From assembly GCF_002973595.1 (NCBI RefSeq), contig NZ_PVEO01000003.1:62001-126000 (forward strand): a stretch of 64,000 bases of DNA, read 5' to 3'. Origin of the DNA: Jejuia pallidilutea (GTDB lineage Bacteria; Bacteroidota; Bacteroidia; Flavobacteriales; Flavobacteriaceae). The notes under the pieces were generated by a model, which worked only from the letters and a program-made list of their open reading frames with translations, was not told the DNA's origin and ran no database searches. Numbering within the stretch: position 1 is the first letter of the stretch; each line of letters opens with the position of its first letter. The position numbers and the translations under genes were made by a program. Shown here piece after piece: positions 54,276 to 62,652 of this stretch.

Positions 54276-55718
54276 TTAAAAGCTACAGGTTTCAATCTCG
54301 CTTACACGTAATGTATTTACCATACCTTTATCTTGAATTGGCATTGCGGCTAAACTAATAAGCATATCGCCAACTTCTAAATACCCCATTTTACAAGCCA
54401 TTGCGTTTACATCTTCAATAGTTTCATCGGTACTTACAAACTTATCGTAGTAGAATGCTTTTACGCCCCACAATAAACTTAAACGCGTTAAAATACGCTT
54501 ATTTGATGTAAATACTAAAATATGGCACGAAGGTCTCCACGCCGAAATTTGAAATGCTGTATACCCACTATTGGTTAGCGTAGAAATAGCTTTGGCATTA
54601 ATTTCGTTAGCCATTGTAGCTGCATGGTAACATATAGATTTTGTAATGTAACGGTTAGTACGGATATGAGGTGGCATTTCTGGTACTTTAATAAGTGGAG
54701 AATCTTCTACACTCTTTAAAATGTTACTCATTTGCCTAATAACTTCAACAGGATAACTTCCTACAGAGGTTTCTCCAGAAAGCATTACGGCATCTGCGCC
54801 ATCCATTACAGAATTGGCTACATCGTTTACTTCTGCGCGTGTTGGTGTTAAACTAGAAATCATCGTTTCCATCATTTGGGTAGCGATAATTACTGGAATT
54901 CTTGCTTTTTTTGCACGTAATACCAATTGTTTTTGAATAAGTGGCACCTCTTCTGCTGGCACTTCTACACCTAAATCGCCACGAGCCACCATAATACTGT
55001 CGCACTGTGTTACAATTTTATCGATGTTTTCTACAGCTTCTGGCTTTTCTATTTTTGCGATAATTGGTATTTTATAATCGCTATGTTCTTTTATTAGGTC
55101 GCGTAGTTGCATTAAATCTTCTGCATGACGTACAAACGATAAAGCAATCCAATCTACATCTTGTTTTATGGCAAAAATAGCATCCTCAATGTCTTTTTCT
55201 GTTAAAGCAGGTTGCGAAATATTAGTATTTGGTAGGTTTACACCTTTTTTAGATTTTAAAGGACCTCCTTGAATTACTTTTGCTTTAACTTGGGTTTTTT
55301 TATCGGTTGAAATAACTTCAAAAATTAATTTTCCATCGTCTAAAAGAATACGTTCTCCAGGTTTTGCGTCTTGTGGAAACCTATCGTAGGTCATGTAAAC
55401 ACGCTCTTTTGTACCTTCAAAACGTTCGCCTGTTTCAAAAATAATTTCGTCTCCAGGTTTTACTTCAACCTCTTCTTTCATAACGCCTACACGAAGTTTT
55501 GGCCCTTGTAAATCTGCTAAAATTGCAGCGTTAAAACCAAACTCCTCATTTAGCTCACGTATCATTTCAATACGTTTCTTTACATCGTCATAGTCGGCAT
55601 GCGAAAAGTTAATTCTGAACACATTTGCGCCCTCTTCCATCATACCCTTAAGTACTTCTTTGGTGCTGGTTGCTGGCCCCAATGTTGCCACTATTTTAGT
55701 TTTTTTTCTTAATCCCAT
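54276..55718 (-). CDS. pyk: Pyruvate kinase
   Basis: A 480-residue enzyme. ATLGPATSTKEVLKGMMEEG opens the barrel. MVARGDLGVEVP carries the metal-binding acidic residues, IPVIIATQMMETM is the conserved barrel strand, and the catalytic Lys lies in IPIIAKIEKPEAVEN. It converts phosphoenolpyruvate and ADP to pyruvate and ATP. Its ATG overlaps the stop of the IPExxxVDY gene by one base (TAATG), so the two are translationally coupled, which is the usual order in Flavobacteriaceae. Confidence 0.97.
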   Translation of the reverse strand: MGLRKKTKIVATLGPATSTKEVLKGMMEEGANVFRINFSHADYDDVKKRIEMIRELNEEFGFNAAILADLQGPKLRVGVMKEEVEVKPGDEIIFETGERFEGTKERVYMTYDRFPQDAKPGERILLDDGKLIFEVISTDKKTQVKAKVIQGGPLKSKKGVNLPNTNISQPALTEKDIEDAIFAIKQDVDWIALSFVRHAEDLMQLRDLIKEHSDYKIPIIAKIEKPEAVENIDKIVTQCDSIMVARGDLGVEVPAEEVPLIQKQLVLRAKKARIPVIIATQMMETMISSLTPTRAEVNDVANSVMDGADAVMLSGETSVGSYPVEVIRQMSNILKSVEDSPLIKVPEMPPHIRTNRYITKSICYHAATMANEINAKAISTLTNSGYTAFQISAWRPSCHILVFTSNKRILTRLSLLWGVKAFYYDKFVSTDETIEDVNAMACKMGYLEVGDMLISLAAMPIQDKGMVNTLRVSEIETCSF

Positions 55719-56203
55719 TAATCGAAAATTAAATGCTCCTTAGATTTTAGCAAACTCATGTCTACATTATAAGCCAATGCTATTTGCGGAATCTTCAGGA
55801 GGTTGTTTATTATTTGCTTTTCTGTATTATTATTAAACTCATTATCAATTTTTAAAAAATAATTCACCTTTCCATATTCTGGAATTAAATTATAGGTTTT
55901 TATTACTTTATGTTGCGCATTGAATAATGATTGTTGTTCTGCTTTAGAATCGGTTTCTATTTTACAAATATTTGATACTAAATTCCAAGTTATTAACTTT
56001 TTTTGGTCTTCGTACTCAAAAAGCGCATACTTGGTAATACCTTTATTGAAATCTAAATCTTTAGGTTTTCTAGATAAAGTTATATTTAAATATTTATTTA
56101 AAAGATAGGCTAATCTGTAATCTTCAATTGCGCAATGAATTGCAATTAAAGTACAAGACACATCCTCAAAAATATCATCTAAAATAAGTTTGTGTACTGC
56201 CAT
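55718..56203 (-). CDS. IPExxxVDY family protein
   Basis: A 161-residue protein of a family named for its motif, found almost only in Bacteroidota beside pyk. Here the motif reads IPEYGKVNYFLKI, with Asn in place of the Asp of VDY. The protein starts AVHKLILDDIFEDV and ends with SKEHLIFD. It has no signal peptide. The function is unknown; steady linkage to pyk and rnc suggests a cytoplasmic role. It is coupled to pyk by a TAATG overlap and lies 114 bases after rnc. Confidence 0.9.
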   Translation of the reverse strand: MAVHKLILDDIFEDVSCTLIAIHCAIEDYRLAYLLNKYLNITLSRKPKDLDFNKGITKYALFEYEDQKKLITWNLVSNICKIETDSKAEQQSLFNAQHKVIKTYNLIPEYGKVNYFLKIDNEFNNNTEKQIINNLLKIPQIALAYNVDMSLLKSKEHLIFD

Positions 56204-56317
56204 AACCAGACCTATTAGCGGTGTAAAGATAGTATTAAAAATACTTAGAAATAAACGGATTTATGATTTCTTATCCCTAAAAAACAACTAAAACGTTGTA
56301 GTTCTAGCGTTGTGAAA

Positions 56318-57058
56318 CTAAATCATTTTAGACATTTTACTTTGAAAAGCAAAAAAAGCGCGCTTTGATGCTTTTTCTTCTGCTTTTTTCTTTGAAGTAG
56401 CTCTGGCTTTCGCAACAATTTTATCGTCTATAGAGAGTTTTACTGAAAAGTGCCTAACATCATCATTACCTGTATCTTCATAAACATGATAATTAAATAG
56501 TTTCTTTTCTTTTTGGCACCACTCAATTAAAAGGCTCTTGTAACTTATTACTTTACCCTCTAACTGCTCTATATCTACATGCGGTATAATGATGCGTTCA
56601 TAAATAAATTTCTCACAATATTTATAGCCTTTATCTAAAAAAATAGCGCCTACTAGAGCTTCAAATAAATTACCGTGAATGTTATCTCCAAATTGGCCTG
56701 CTGGAATTTTGCTTTCTACCAAATCTATAAGATGAAGTTCTCTTCCTAATTCATTTAAATGCTCCCTACTCACTACTTTAGAACGCATTTTAGTGAGGTA
56801 ACCTTCGTCGCCACTAGGCACTTCCTGAAACAAATGCGATGCAATTACGGCACTTAACATAGCATCTCCTAAAAATTCCAGGCGTTCGTAATTAATAGCG
56901 TTCCCCTCACCATCTTTTATATTCATGGAACGGTGCGTAAATGCCTTTTTAAAAACGGCTATGTTTTTAGGTTTATACCCTAAAATATGATGCAATTGCA
57001 TAAAAAAATTCCCGTTTCGTTTGGAACGGGAATTTAATATGTTGCGAATGATATTCAT
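56318..57058 (-). CDS. rnc: Ribonuclease III
   Basis: A 246-residue RNase III. The catalytic domain (about 25-165) has INYERLEFLGDAMLSAVI (signature motif), and the double-stranded RNA-binding domain (about 170-240) ends KARATSKKKAEEKASKRAFF. It processes rRNA precursors and some mRNAs. The start at 57058 is preferred because the N-terminal segment before MQLHHILGYKPKN (RNIL...NGNFF) is typical of flavobacterial RNase III. Codons in that segment form a strong hairpin followed by T residues. fabF ends 7 bases upstream, so the two are in one transcript. Confidence 0.96.
   Translation of the reverse strand: MNIIRNILNSRSKRNGNFFMQLHHILGYKPKNIAVFKKAFTHRSMNIKDGEGNAINYERLEFLGDAMLSAVIASHLFQEVPSGDEGYLTKMRSKVVSREHLNELGRELHLIDLVESKIPAGQFGDNIHGNLFEALVGAIFLDKGYKYCEKFIYERIIIPHVDIEQLEGKVISYKSLLIEWCQKEKKLFNYHVYEDTGNDDVRHFSVKLSIDDKIVAKARATSKKKAEEKASKRAFFAFQSKMSKMI
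57002..57035 (-). terminator. Terminator-like hairpin inside the 5' coding region of rnc
   Basis: Read on the minus strand, AAATTCCCGTT pairs perfectly with AACGGGAATTT over 11 bp around an 8-base loop, and the right arm runs into a T tract. It covers codons about 8-19 of rnc. It has the form of an intrinsic terminator between fabF and the bulk of rnc, and could also be a target for RNase III itself. Confidence 0.65.
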
Positions 57059-57065
57059 TCAGGAT

Positions 57066-58316
57066 TTAATCTATTTTCTTGAATAACACACAGGCGTTAT
57101 GACCGCCAAATCCAAAGGTATTACTCATTGCAACCTTAACATCTCTTTTTTGAGCTTTGTTAAGTGTTAAATTTAATTCTGGGTCTATATTCTCATCAAC
57201 TGTTGTATGATTAATAGTTGGCGGAACAACACCATGTTCTATGGCCAAAATACTGGCTATAGCCTCAATAGCTCCAGCTGCACCTAAAAGATGCCCTGTC
57301 ATTGATTTTGTAGAATTAATATTTATCGCTTTAGCATGATCTCCAAATACCTTAGAAATCGCTTTTAGCTCCGCTACATCACCTAACGGTGTTGAAGTAC
57401 CATGTGTGTTTATATGATCTACATCCTCAGGATTTAATCCTGCATTTTCTAAACAGTTTTTCATGACTTCAACTACACCAACGCCTTCTGGATGTGGCGC
57501 CGTCATATGGTGTGCATCTGAAGATAATCCACCTCCAGCTACTTCAGCATATATTTTTGCGCCTCTTGCTTTTGCATGCTCGTACTCTTCTAGAATAAGT
57601 GCGCCAGCACCTTCGCCAAGAACAAAACCATCTCTTGTACCATCAAAAGGGCGAGAGGCTGTTTCCGGACTTTCGTTTCTAGTAGATAATGCATGCATTG
57701 CATTAAAACCACCCATACCAGCAATAGTTACAGCTGCTTCGCTTCCTCCAGTTACTACTACATCGCAATGTCCTAAACGTATCATGTTTAAGGCATCGAA
57801 AATAGCATTGGCCGAAGAAGCACACGCTGATACCGTTGTGTAATTAGGCCCCATAAAGCCATACTTTATGGAGATGTTTGCAGGTGCTATGTCTGCAATC
57901 ATTTTTGGAATAAAGAACGGGTTAAATCTTGGTGTACCGTCACCTGCAGCAAAGTTTAAAACTTCTTGCTGAAATGTTTCCAATCCACCAATACCTGCTC
58001 CCCATATTACACCAACACGCAACTTATTTAACTCGTCTACGTTTAATTTTGCGTCTACAATAGCCTCATCTGAGGCTACCATAGCGTATTGCGCAAACTT
58101 ATCCATTTTTCGAGCCTCTTTTCTATCAAGAAAATCGGTTGCGTTGAAGTTTTTTAATTCGCAAGCGAATTTAGTTTTAAACTTCTCGGTATCATAATAT
58201 GTAATAGGCGCAGCACCGCTTTTACCACTAACTAAGCCTTCCCAATATTCGTCTTTGGTATTGCCAATTGGTGTTAAAGCTCCTAGTCCTGTAACTACAA
58301 CGCGCTTTAGTTCCAT
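57066..58316 (-). CDS. fabF: Beta-ketoacyl-ACP synthase II
   Basis: A 416-residue condensing enzyme. The active-site Cys165 is in TVSACASSANAIFDA, and the catalytic His residues are in NTHGTSTPLGD and STKSMTGHLLGAAGA. The C-terminal FGFGGHNACVLFKK is the usual end. It elongates acyl-ACP with malonyl-ACP in type II fatty acid synthesis. It lies 13 bases after acpP and 7 bases before rnc, in the conserved acpP-fabF-rnc order. Confidence 0.97.
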   Translation of the reverse strand: MELKRVVVTGLGALTPIGNTKDEYWEGLVSGKSGAAPITYYDTEKFKTKFACELKNFNATDFLDRKEARKMDKFAQYAMVASDEAIVDAKLNVDELNKLRVGVIWGAGIGGLETFQQEVLNFAAGDGTPRFNPFFIPKMIADIAPANISIKYGFMGPNYTTVSACASSANAIFDALNMIRLGHCDVVVTGGSEAAVTIAGMGGFNAMHALSTRNESPETASRPFDGTRDGFVLGEGAGALILEEYEHAKARGAKIYAEVAGGGLSSDAHHMTAPHPEGVGVVEVMKNCLENAGLNPEDVDHINTHGTSTPLGDVAELKAISKVFGDHAKAININSTKSMTGHLLGAAGAIEAIASILAIEHGVVPPTINHTTVDENIDPELNLTLNKAQKRDVKVAMSNTFGFGGHNACVLFKKID

Positions 58317-58329
58317 AAAAATGTTTTGC

Positions 58330-58563
58330 TTATTTTGCTTCTTCTATATAAGAAATAGCTTGACCAACAGTAGCAATATTTTCTGCTTGGTCGTCTGGTA
58401 TTTGGATATCGAATTCCTTTTCGAATTCCATAATTAATTCCACAGTGTCTAAAGAGTCTGCTCCTAAATCGTTAGTGAAGCTAGCTTCTGCAACTACTTC
58501 GTTTTCATCAACACCTAACTTGTCTACGATAATCGCTTTTACTCTTGATGCAATGTCTGACAT
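58330..58563 (-). CDS. acpP: Acyl carrier protein
   Basis: A 77-residue acidic helical protein. The phosphopantetheine attachment Ser37 is in [17 protein letters not shown]. It carries growing acyl chains for fatty acid synthesis and supplies the acyl-ACP enzymes in this window (FabF, and the desaturase at 20512). It is the first gene of the acpP-fabF-rnc transcript and diverges from purN. Confidence 0.97.
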   Translation of the reverse strand: MSDIASRVKAIIVDKLGVDENEVVAEASFTNDLGADSLDTVELIMEFEKEFDIQIPDDQAENIATVGQAISYIEEAK

Positions 58564-58595
58564 AATCTTTTAATTTTAAAGGTTTAATTAGTTGG

Positions 58596-58603
58596 CAAAA
58601 ATA
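58596..58603 (-). promoter_or_regulatory. -7 box for acpP
   Basis: On the minus strand the bases read TATTTTTG, an exact match to the TAnnTTTG consensus, 33 bases before the acpP ATG. No clear TTTG -33 box was found at 19 bases, so the promoter call rests on the -7 box and position. Confidence 0.5.
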
Positions 58604-58747
58604 AAAAACTTTATTTTAAAACACAGTTTTACAAAAAAAATGTGTCTGTAATTTACAAAAAATTACATTCTAGTATTTACATTTACCCTCTAATTGTTAA
58701 TATTTATTCTTTTTTGTTCGAATAATCTTAACACTATAGTCTGTAAA

Positions 58748-59311
58748 ATGAAACGTATTGTAATTTTTGCGTCCGGTTCTGGGAGTAATGCTGAAAATTT
58801 AATTAAGTTTTTTCACAACAGCGATAATGCGTCTGTTATTCAGGTATTGTGTAACAATCCCCATGCCAAAGTTTTAGATCGTGCTAAAAGATTAAAGGTT
58901 AGCGCCATAGCATTTAATAGAATAGCCTTTTCTAAAACAAATGATGTTTTAAATATCTTAAAAGCATCGCAACCAGACTTAATTGTTTTGGCGGGATTTT
59001 TATGGAAATTTCCTGAGTTTATTTTAGATGAGTTTGCAAATAAAGTAATTAATGTACATCCTGCGCTATTACCCAAATATGGTGGAAAAGGCATGTACGG
59101 TATGCATGTACATGAGGCGGTTGTGGCCAATAAAGAAACTAAAACGGGCATTACCATACATTATGTTAACGAAAATTATGATGAAGGTGCTACTATTTTT
59201 CAGGCTGAATGTGATGTTCTAGAGACCGATACTGCCGAAGATGTAGCTGGTAAAATTCATGAATTGGAAATGGAACACTTTCCGAAGGTGGTTAACGATT
59301 TGCTTCTATGA
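58748..59311 (+). CDS. purN: Phosphoribosylglycinamide formyltransferase
   Basis: From the ATG at 58748 the product is 187 residues (MKRIVIFASGSGSNAENLI), the usual length and N-terminus. An ATG 54 bases upstream would add an unlikely hydrophobic stretch. GSGSNAENL binds the substrate phosphate; NVHPALLPKYGGKGMYG contains the catalytic His, and VNENYDEGATIFQ the catalytic Asp. It transfers a formyl group from 10-formyltetrahydrofolate to GAR in purine synthesis. It diverges from acpP. Confidence 0.96.
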   Translation: MKRIVIFASGSGSNAENLIKFFHNSDNASVIQVLCNNPHAKVLDRAKRLKVSAIAFNRIAFSKTNDVLNILKASQPDLIVLAGFLWKFPEFILDEFANKVINVHPALLPKYGGKGMYGMHVHEAVVANKETKTGITIHYVNENYDEGATIFQAECDVLETDTAEDVAGKIHELEMEHFPKVVNDLLL

Positions 59312-59376
59312 CTGGTTTAAATTCAAGAAAGTGCGCTGTAGACACTTTTTACAAGCAATTTTGGACTTTTCTAGTT

Positions 59377-59970
59377 TTACACACACATTACTGCGTTCTT
59401 TTCTATACGGGATAAGGTTTCAGGACGCATATTGAGTAGCGATGCTAAATATTTTTTGGGGGTTCTTTTGATAATTTCAGGATGATTATTTTTTATAAAA
59501 TACTCGTACCTACCTTTAGAGCTCGGTATGCGTGATGCAAAAGCACGATATTCAGCAAAAAGATAATATTTTTCTAAAATAATTCGGGATAAAGCTTCCA
59601 TTTCCTTAAAGTTTTTTAAAGCAAAATGAAAATCCTCATAACTAATGCATTCTGCATAAGTATCTTCTAAACATTGTATGTTCTCTTGTGCTGGTTCATT
59701 TTTAAAATACCCAGATATGGAAGTAACCATTTCGCCATCAACACTAACCCAATTCGTAATTTGCTTTTTTTTGTAATTAAAAAACCCACGGATTAATCCC
59801 TTTCTAATAACATATATATATTTGCAAACCTCACCTTCATTTACTAATATTTCATTTTTTTTAAAATGTTGAGATTTAAGGGAAGATGACAAAAATTTGT
59901 TTAAACTTTCTGACAATGGCTGAATTGAATTCAATAAAACAATGGTGAATAGATTATTGTTTTTAAACAT
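59377..59970 (-). CDS. Crp/Fnr family transcriptional regulator
   Basis: A 197-residue protein. Residues 20-115 form a cyclic-nucleotide-binding-like beta barrel (KKNEILVNEGEVCKYIYVIR, KGLIRGFF, GEMVTSISGYF). The C-terminal HTH of Crp type is RTPKKYLASLLNMRPETLSR. There is no N-terminal Cys cluster, so it is not an iron-sulfur Fnr; the ligand is unknown. It lies beside a second regulator and the DUF4402 array. Two identical palindromic boxes of Fnr-like form (TTGA-N6-TCAA) occur upstream of DUF4402 genes and are plausible targets, though not proven. Confidence 0.88.
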   Translation of the reverse strand: MFKNNNLFTIVLLNSIQPLSESLNKFLSSSLKSQHFKKNEILVNEGEVCKYIYVIRKGLIRGFFNYKKKQITNWVSVDGEMVTSISGYFKNEPAQENIQCLEDTYAECISYEDFHFALKNFKEMEALSRIILEKYYLFAEYRAFASRIPSSKGRYEYFIKNNHPEIIKRTPKKYLASLLNMRPETLSRIEKNAVMCV

Positions 59971-60020
59971 GGTTAATTTTTTGTGGGGAGGGGAGATAAT
60001 TATTTAGGGAGTAGTAGGTT

Positions 60021-61070
60021 CTATATGCTACTTAATTCATTTTTTACTTTTTTAATGTGGTGTATGGAAAAGCCTGTTATACTGGCTGCATCTTTCATAC
60101 TGGTATTGGTCTCTATTAATATTTTTAGTTTATTTTTTCTTAAGGCGCTTATTATGGCACCAGGTTTATCTGGAGCCAGTTTAGCATACAGCATACGGTT
60201 TGATAATTCAAAATGTTCACAAATATCAGAAACACTAACTTTTGCAATGTTGTCCTGCATATATGTTAAAATAGCTTCCTTACTAACTTCATTCGCAACA
60301 GCGTTCTTTTTTTCTTCTTTTTTAAAGCTCTTGTTTTTGCCTCTAAAAAAAGTAAAATTCAGTTGCCTTCTTTTAATAAGCAAAAAGCAAGAGTATAACA
60401 CAAATACTATTGCCAAAACCGAGACCAAATATAAAAAATCTTTTTTTAATAATGTTGTAAACATATTTGCCTCGCTTGTTTCTTGACCATTTATAATGTT
60501 TTTAATTTCCTGATAATTTAAGGTAATCATTCCATTTTTGCTTTCCATAATCAACCTATCTTTAATAAAATAGGTGTTATTACTAAATGTTAGTCCTTTG
60601 ATAATTAGCTTCAATTCTTCATTTGGAATATTGTAATAGAATAGGCCTTTGGCTGTTGAAAATGCCAACTCATCATTACTAATAAAAACGAGGGCAAGCG
60701 CTTTTTGTGACCTTAAAATGTTTTTTAAATTTTTAAACGTATTGCTTGAACTTAATACCGTTTCTATATTCTCCCCTGTAACATTATTGTACACGTACTC
60801 TTTTACCACCATATCCAGAGCATTTGAAACCGTTGTTTTTAATTGTAATTTTTCAGTATTGGTTTTAAAGGAATAATGTATGGAGTCATTAATTTCTAAT
60901 TGGTGTGGTTTTGAAAATAAGGCATTGTAAAAGTGATTCTTTTTAAATAAAACTTTAAAGTTTGAAGGCGAAAACTCCATTAACGGAACAACAGCAGAAT
61001 GGCTGTTTAATAAGAACGTAAAATTGGCAATCAATAATAAAACATGTAAAGCCAGCTTGATATGAATCAT
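60021..61070 (-). CDS. Membrane-anchored regulator with C-terminal AraC-like HTH
   Basis: From the ATG at 61070 (MIHIKLALHVLLLIANFTFL) the product has 349 residues with an N-terminal signal or anchor; an in-frame ATG 84 bases upstream would put 28 odd residues in front. Residues about 25-210 would lie outside the cytoplasm and match no domain I recognise. A membrane helix spans 212-232 (FLYLVSVLAIVFVLYSCFLL). The cytoplasmic part ends in a helix-turn-helix pair (SVSDICEHFELSNRMLYAKL; SMKDAASITGFSIHHIKKV). This suggests a one-component system that senses an envelope signal and binds DNA directly. It diverges from the DUF4402 array across 212 bases that include an Fnr-like box. Confidence 0.75.
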   Translation of the reverse strand: MIHIKLALHVLLLIANFTFLLNSHSAVVPLMEFSPSNFKVLFKKNHFYNALFSKPHQLEINDSIHYSFKTNTEKLQLKTTVSNALDMVVKEYVYNNVTGENIETVLSSSNTFKNLKNILRSQKALALVFISNDELAFSTAKGLFYYNIPNEELKLIIKGLTFSNNTYFIKDRLIMESKNGMITLNYQEIKNIINGQETSEANMFTTLLKKDFLYLVSVLAIVFVLYSCFLLIKRRQLNFTFFRGKNKSFKKEEKKNAVANEVSKEAILTYMQDNIAKVSVSDICEHFELSNRMLYAKLAPDKPGAIISALRKNKLKILIETNTSMKDAASITGFSIHHIKKVKNELSSI

Positions 61071-61147
61071 TTGCAATTGAAATTTATTTTTCAGCGACAA
61101 AATTATATGAAAACCCAGAAAACAAAGTTGATTTTTTACACCTGAAA

Positions 61148-61162
61148 TTGACATATATCAAG
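61148..61162. promoter_or_regulatory. Fnr/Crp-like palindromic box, copy 1
   Basis: TTGACATATATCAAG holds the inverted repeat TTGA-N6-TCAA, close to the Fnr-type consensus TTGAT-N4-ATCAA. The 17-base word TTGACATATATCAAGAA recurs exactly at 62593. It lies 106 bases before the -7 box of the first DUF4402 gene and about 80 bases before the divergent membrane regulator. Confidence 0.65.
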
Positions 61163-61253
61163 AAAAGGTTAATTTTTACCATGCTGTAAAAAAAAACCCG
61201 ATTTCGATAAATATTAACCCAGTGCCTGTTTATATAAAATTTGATTTGTTGAA

Positions 61254-61261
61254 TACATTTG
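61254..61261 (+). promoter_or_regulatory. -7 box for the first DUF4402 gene
   Basis: TACATTTG matches TAnnTTTG exactly, 29 bases before the ATG at 61283. The -33 region (GTTTATA) is a poor match. Because this box would cover the TTG at 61259, translation most likely begins at 61283. Confidence 0.6.
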
Positions 61262-61282
61262 AACAAAAATATTTTTAATAAG

Positions 61283-61831
61283 ATGAAAAGTTTAAAAATT
61301 TCGTTGGTTTTCATGGCGTATATGCTTTGGGCTAATTATGGTGCGCAAGCGCAAACAGCAAGTAGCACCTCTACAGCTGTGATTGTTCAACCCATATCTA
61401 TTTATTCGTTTGGTAGTGTTCTTAATTTTGGAGCATTCACCCCAGACCCATTAAACCCTTCAACCCTAACCCTAACACCTGAATCAAGTACCAGTGCATC
61501 AAAAGACTATGCCTCAAACCTCATACTGCATGAGTATTCTGATAGGGCTGCTGGCTCATTTTATGTTGAAGGTGCACCTGGTGCGGCATTTATTGTATCA
61601 TTACCCGAGTCTGCTACGCTCACTAACGAAAATACAGACACCATGACAGTTACTGATTTTACAGTGGCTGAAGCTTATACTTTTTACGATGAATTTGAGA
61701 GCACTAACGTATTTAATATAGATGACGATGGTGAACTGCCTATTTTAGTTGCTGGCACACTGAATATTGGTGCCGCACAGCCTAGTGGCAATTACTCCGG
61801 AAATTATCTAGTAACTGTTAATTACCAATGA
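61283..61831 (+). CDS. DUF4402 secreted protein 1
   Basis: From ATG 61283 the product has 182 residues with a signal peptide (MKSLKISLVFMAYMLWANYG, cleaved near AQAQ). The mature part opens with alternating small and hydrophobic residues (TASSTSTAVIVQPISI), then the DUF4402 pattern SVLNFGAFTPDP, STLTLTPES and ATLTNE...MTVTDFT, closing with GTLNIGAAQPSGNYSGNYLV and TVNYQ. It is predicted to be all-beta. The C-terminus has Gly at -14 and Tyr at -2, as in chaperone-usher pilins. The function of DUF4402 is not established. Gene 2 follows 40 bases later, so they form an operon. Confidence 0.88.
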   Translation: MKSLKISLVFMAYMLWANYGAQAQTASSTSTAVIVQPISIYSFGSVLNFGAFTPDPLNPSTLTLTPESSTSASKDYASNLILHEYSDRAAGSFYVEGAPGAAFIVSLPESATLTNENTDTMTVTDFTVAEAYTFYDEFESTNVFNIDDDGELPILVAGTLNIGAAQPSGNYSGNYLVTVNYQ

Positions 61832-61871
61832 GCAGACACCATAATATTACCAACATTAAACATAAGAAAAA

Positions 61872-62411
61872 ATGAAAATTTTAAAAATAGTAATGGCAAT
61901 AGCAACAATGCTGTTCATGAGTAATACTGTACTGGCGCAAAATCAAGAAACTGCTTACGCATACGCCGAAGCTGTAGTGCCATTAATGCTCAACAAGGGC
62001 ACCAACGATCTGGCTTTTGGTGCCTTACAACCAGACCCCTTGGCAGCAGCAACGCTTACTATATCAGCTGCTGAAACACCAACAGTAACAAAAGGAGGTG
62101 GTTCAAACCTTATTGTATATAATTTTAAGCCACAAACCGCAGCAGAATTTGACTTGACAGGAAGTCCTTTTGGAGGGTTTATAATAACACATCCTAGTAC
62201 TGCTACCTTAACAAATACTGATAGTGGAAACAGTGAAACCATGACTGTAGACAATTTCACAAGCAATGCTACTTATTCCTTTAACACCCTAGACTTTATC
62301 AAAAACGACGGCACCTATAAAATTTATATAGGTGGTACATTAAATATTGGTGCTGCACAAGCAGTAGGCAGCTACACAGGAACATTTGAAGTTACCGTTA
62401 ATTACTTTTAA
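61872..62411 (+). CDS. DUF4402 secreted protein 2
   Basis: A 179-residue protein with a signal peptide (MKILKIVMAIATMLFMSNTV, cleaved near LAQ). Shared blocks are NDLAFGALQPDPLAAATLTI, SNLIVYNFKPQTAAEFDLTG, ATLTNTDSG...MTVDNFTSN and GTLNIGAAQAVGSYTGTFEV, ending TVNYF. Gly sits at -14 and Tyr at -2 from the end. It lacks its own obvious promoter and is 40 bases after gene 1, so it is probably co-transcribed with it. A 330-base gap follows. Confidence 0.9.
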   Translation: MKILKIVMAIATMLFMSNTVLAQNQETAYAYAEAVVPLMLNKGTNDLAFGALQPDPLAAATLTISAAETPTVTKGGGSNLIVYNFKPQTAAEFDLTGSPFGGFIITHPSTATLTNTDSGNSETMTVDNFTSNATYSFNTLDFIKNDGTYKIYIGGTLNIGAAQAVGSYTGTFEVTVNYF

Positions 62412-62591
62412 TTTTTCAAGAAAAGCACGCATCATTGAATTTAAAATTTTACGGCTAGTTAGCCTCTTACATTTTTAATAATGATTCTATTTACAAGCTT
62501 TTTCAAACTATAGATTAAAGTGTTTTTAAACGAAAATCATTCAGGGTGTATCTGTAACATACCACTCAGCATTTGAAACAGTATTTTAAAA

Positions 62592-62607
62592 CTTGACATA
62601 TATCAAG
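62592..62607. promoter_or_regulatory. Fnr/Crp-like palindromic box, copy 2
   Basis: CTTGACATATATCAAG is a palindrome with TTGA-N6-TCAA, identical in its core to copy 1. It starts (at 62593) 108 bases before the probable -7 region GATATTTG (62701-62708) of the third DUF4402 gene, against 106 bases for copy 1. It lies in the 330-base gap after DUF4402 gene 2; the rest of that gap is AT-rich with no gene evident. Confidence 0.65.
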
Positions 62608-62652
62608 AAGACGCTAAAACTTTTCAAAAAGATAAAAAATCACCCAATGTTT

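Noticed and set aside
58694-58747. Extended N-terminus of PurN starting at an upstream ATG
   Set aside because: The family begins at KRIVIFASGSGSN; the extra 18 residues are Ile/Leu/Asn-rich and unlike any PurN.
61259-61282. Upstream TTG start for the first DUF4402 protein
   Set aside because: It lies within the -7 box, would be at or before the transcript start, and adds residues that spoil the signal peptide.
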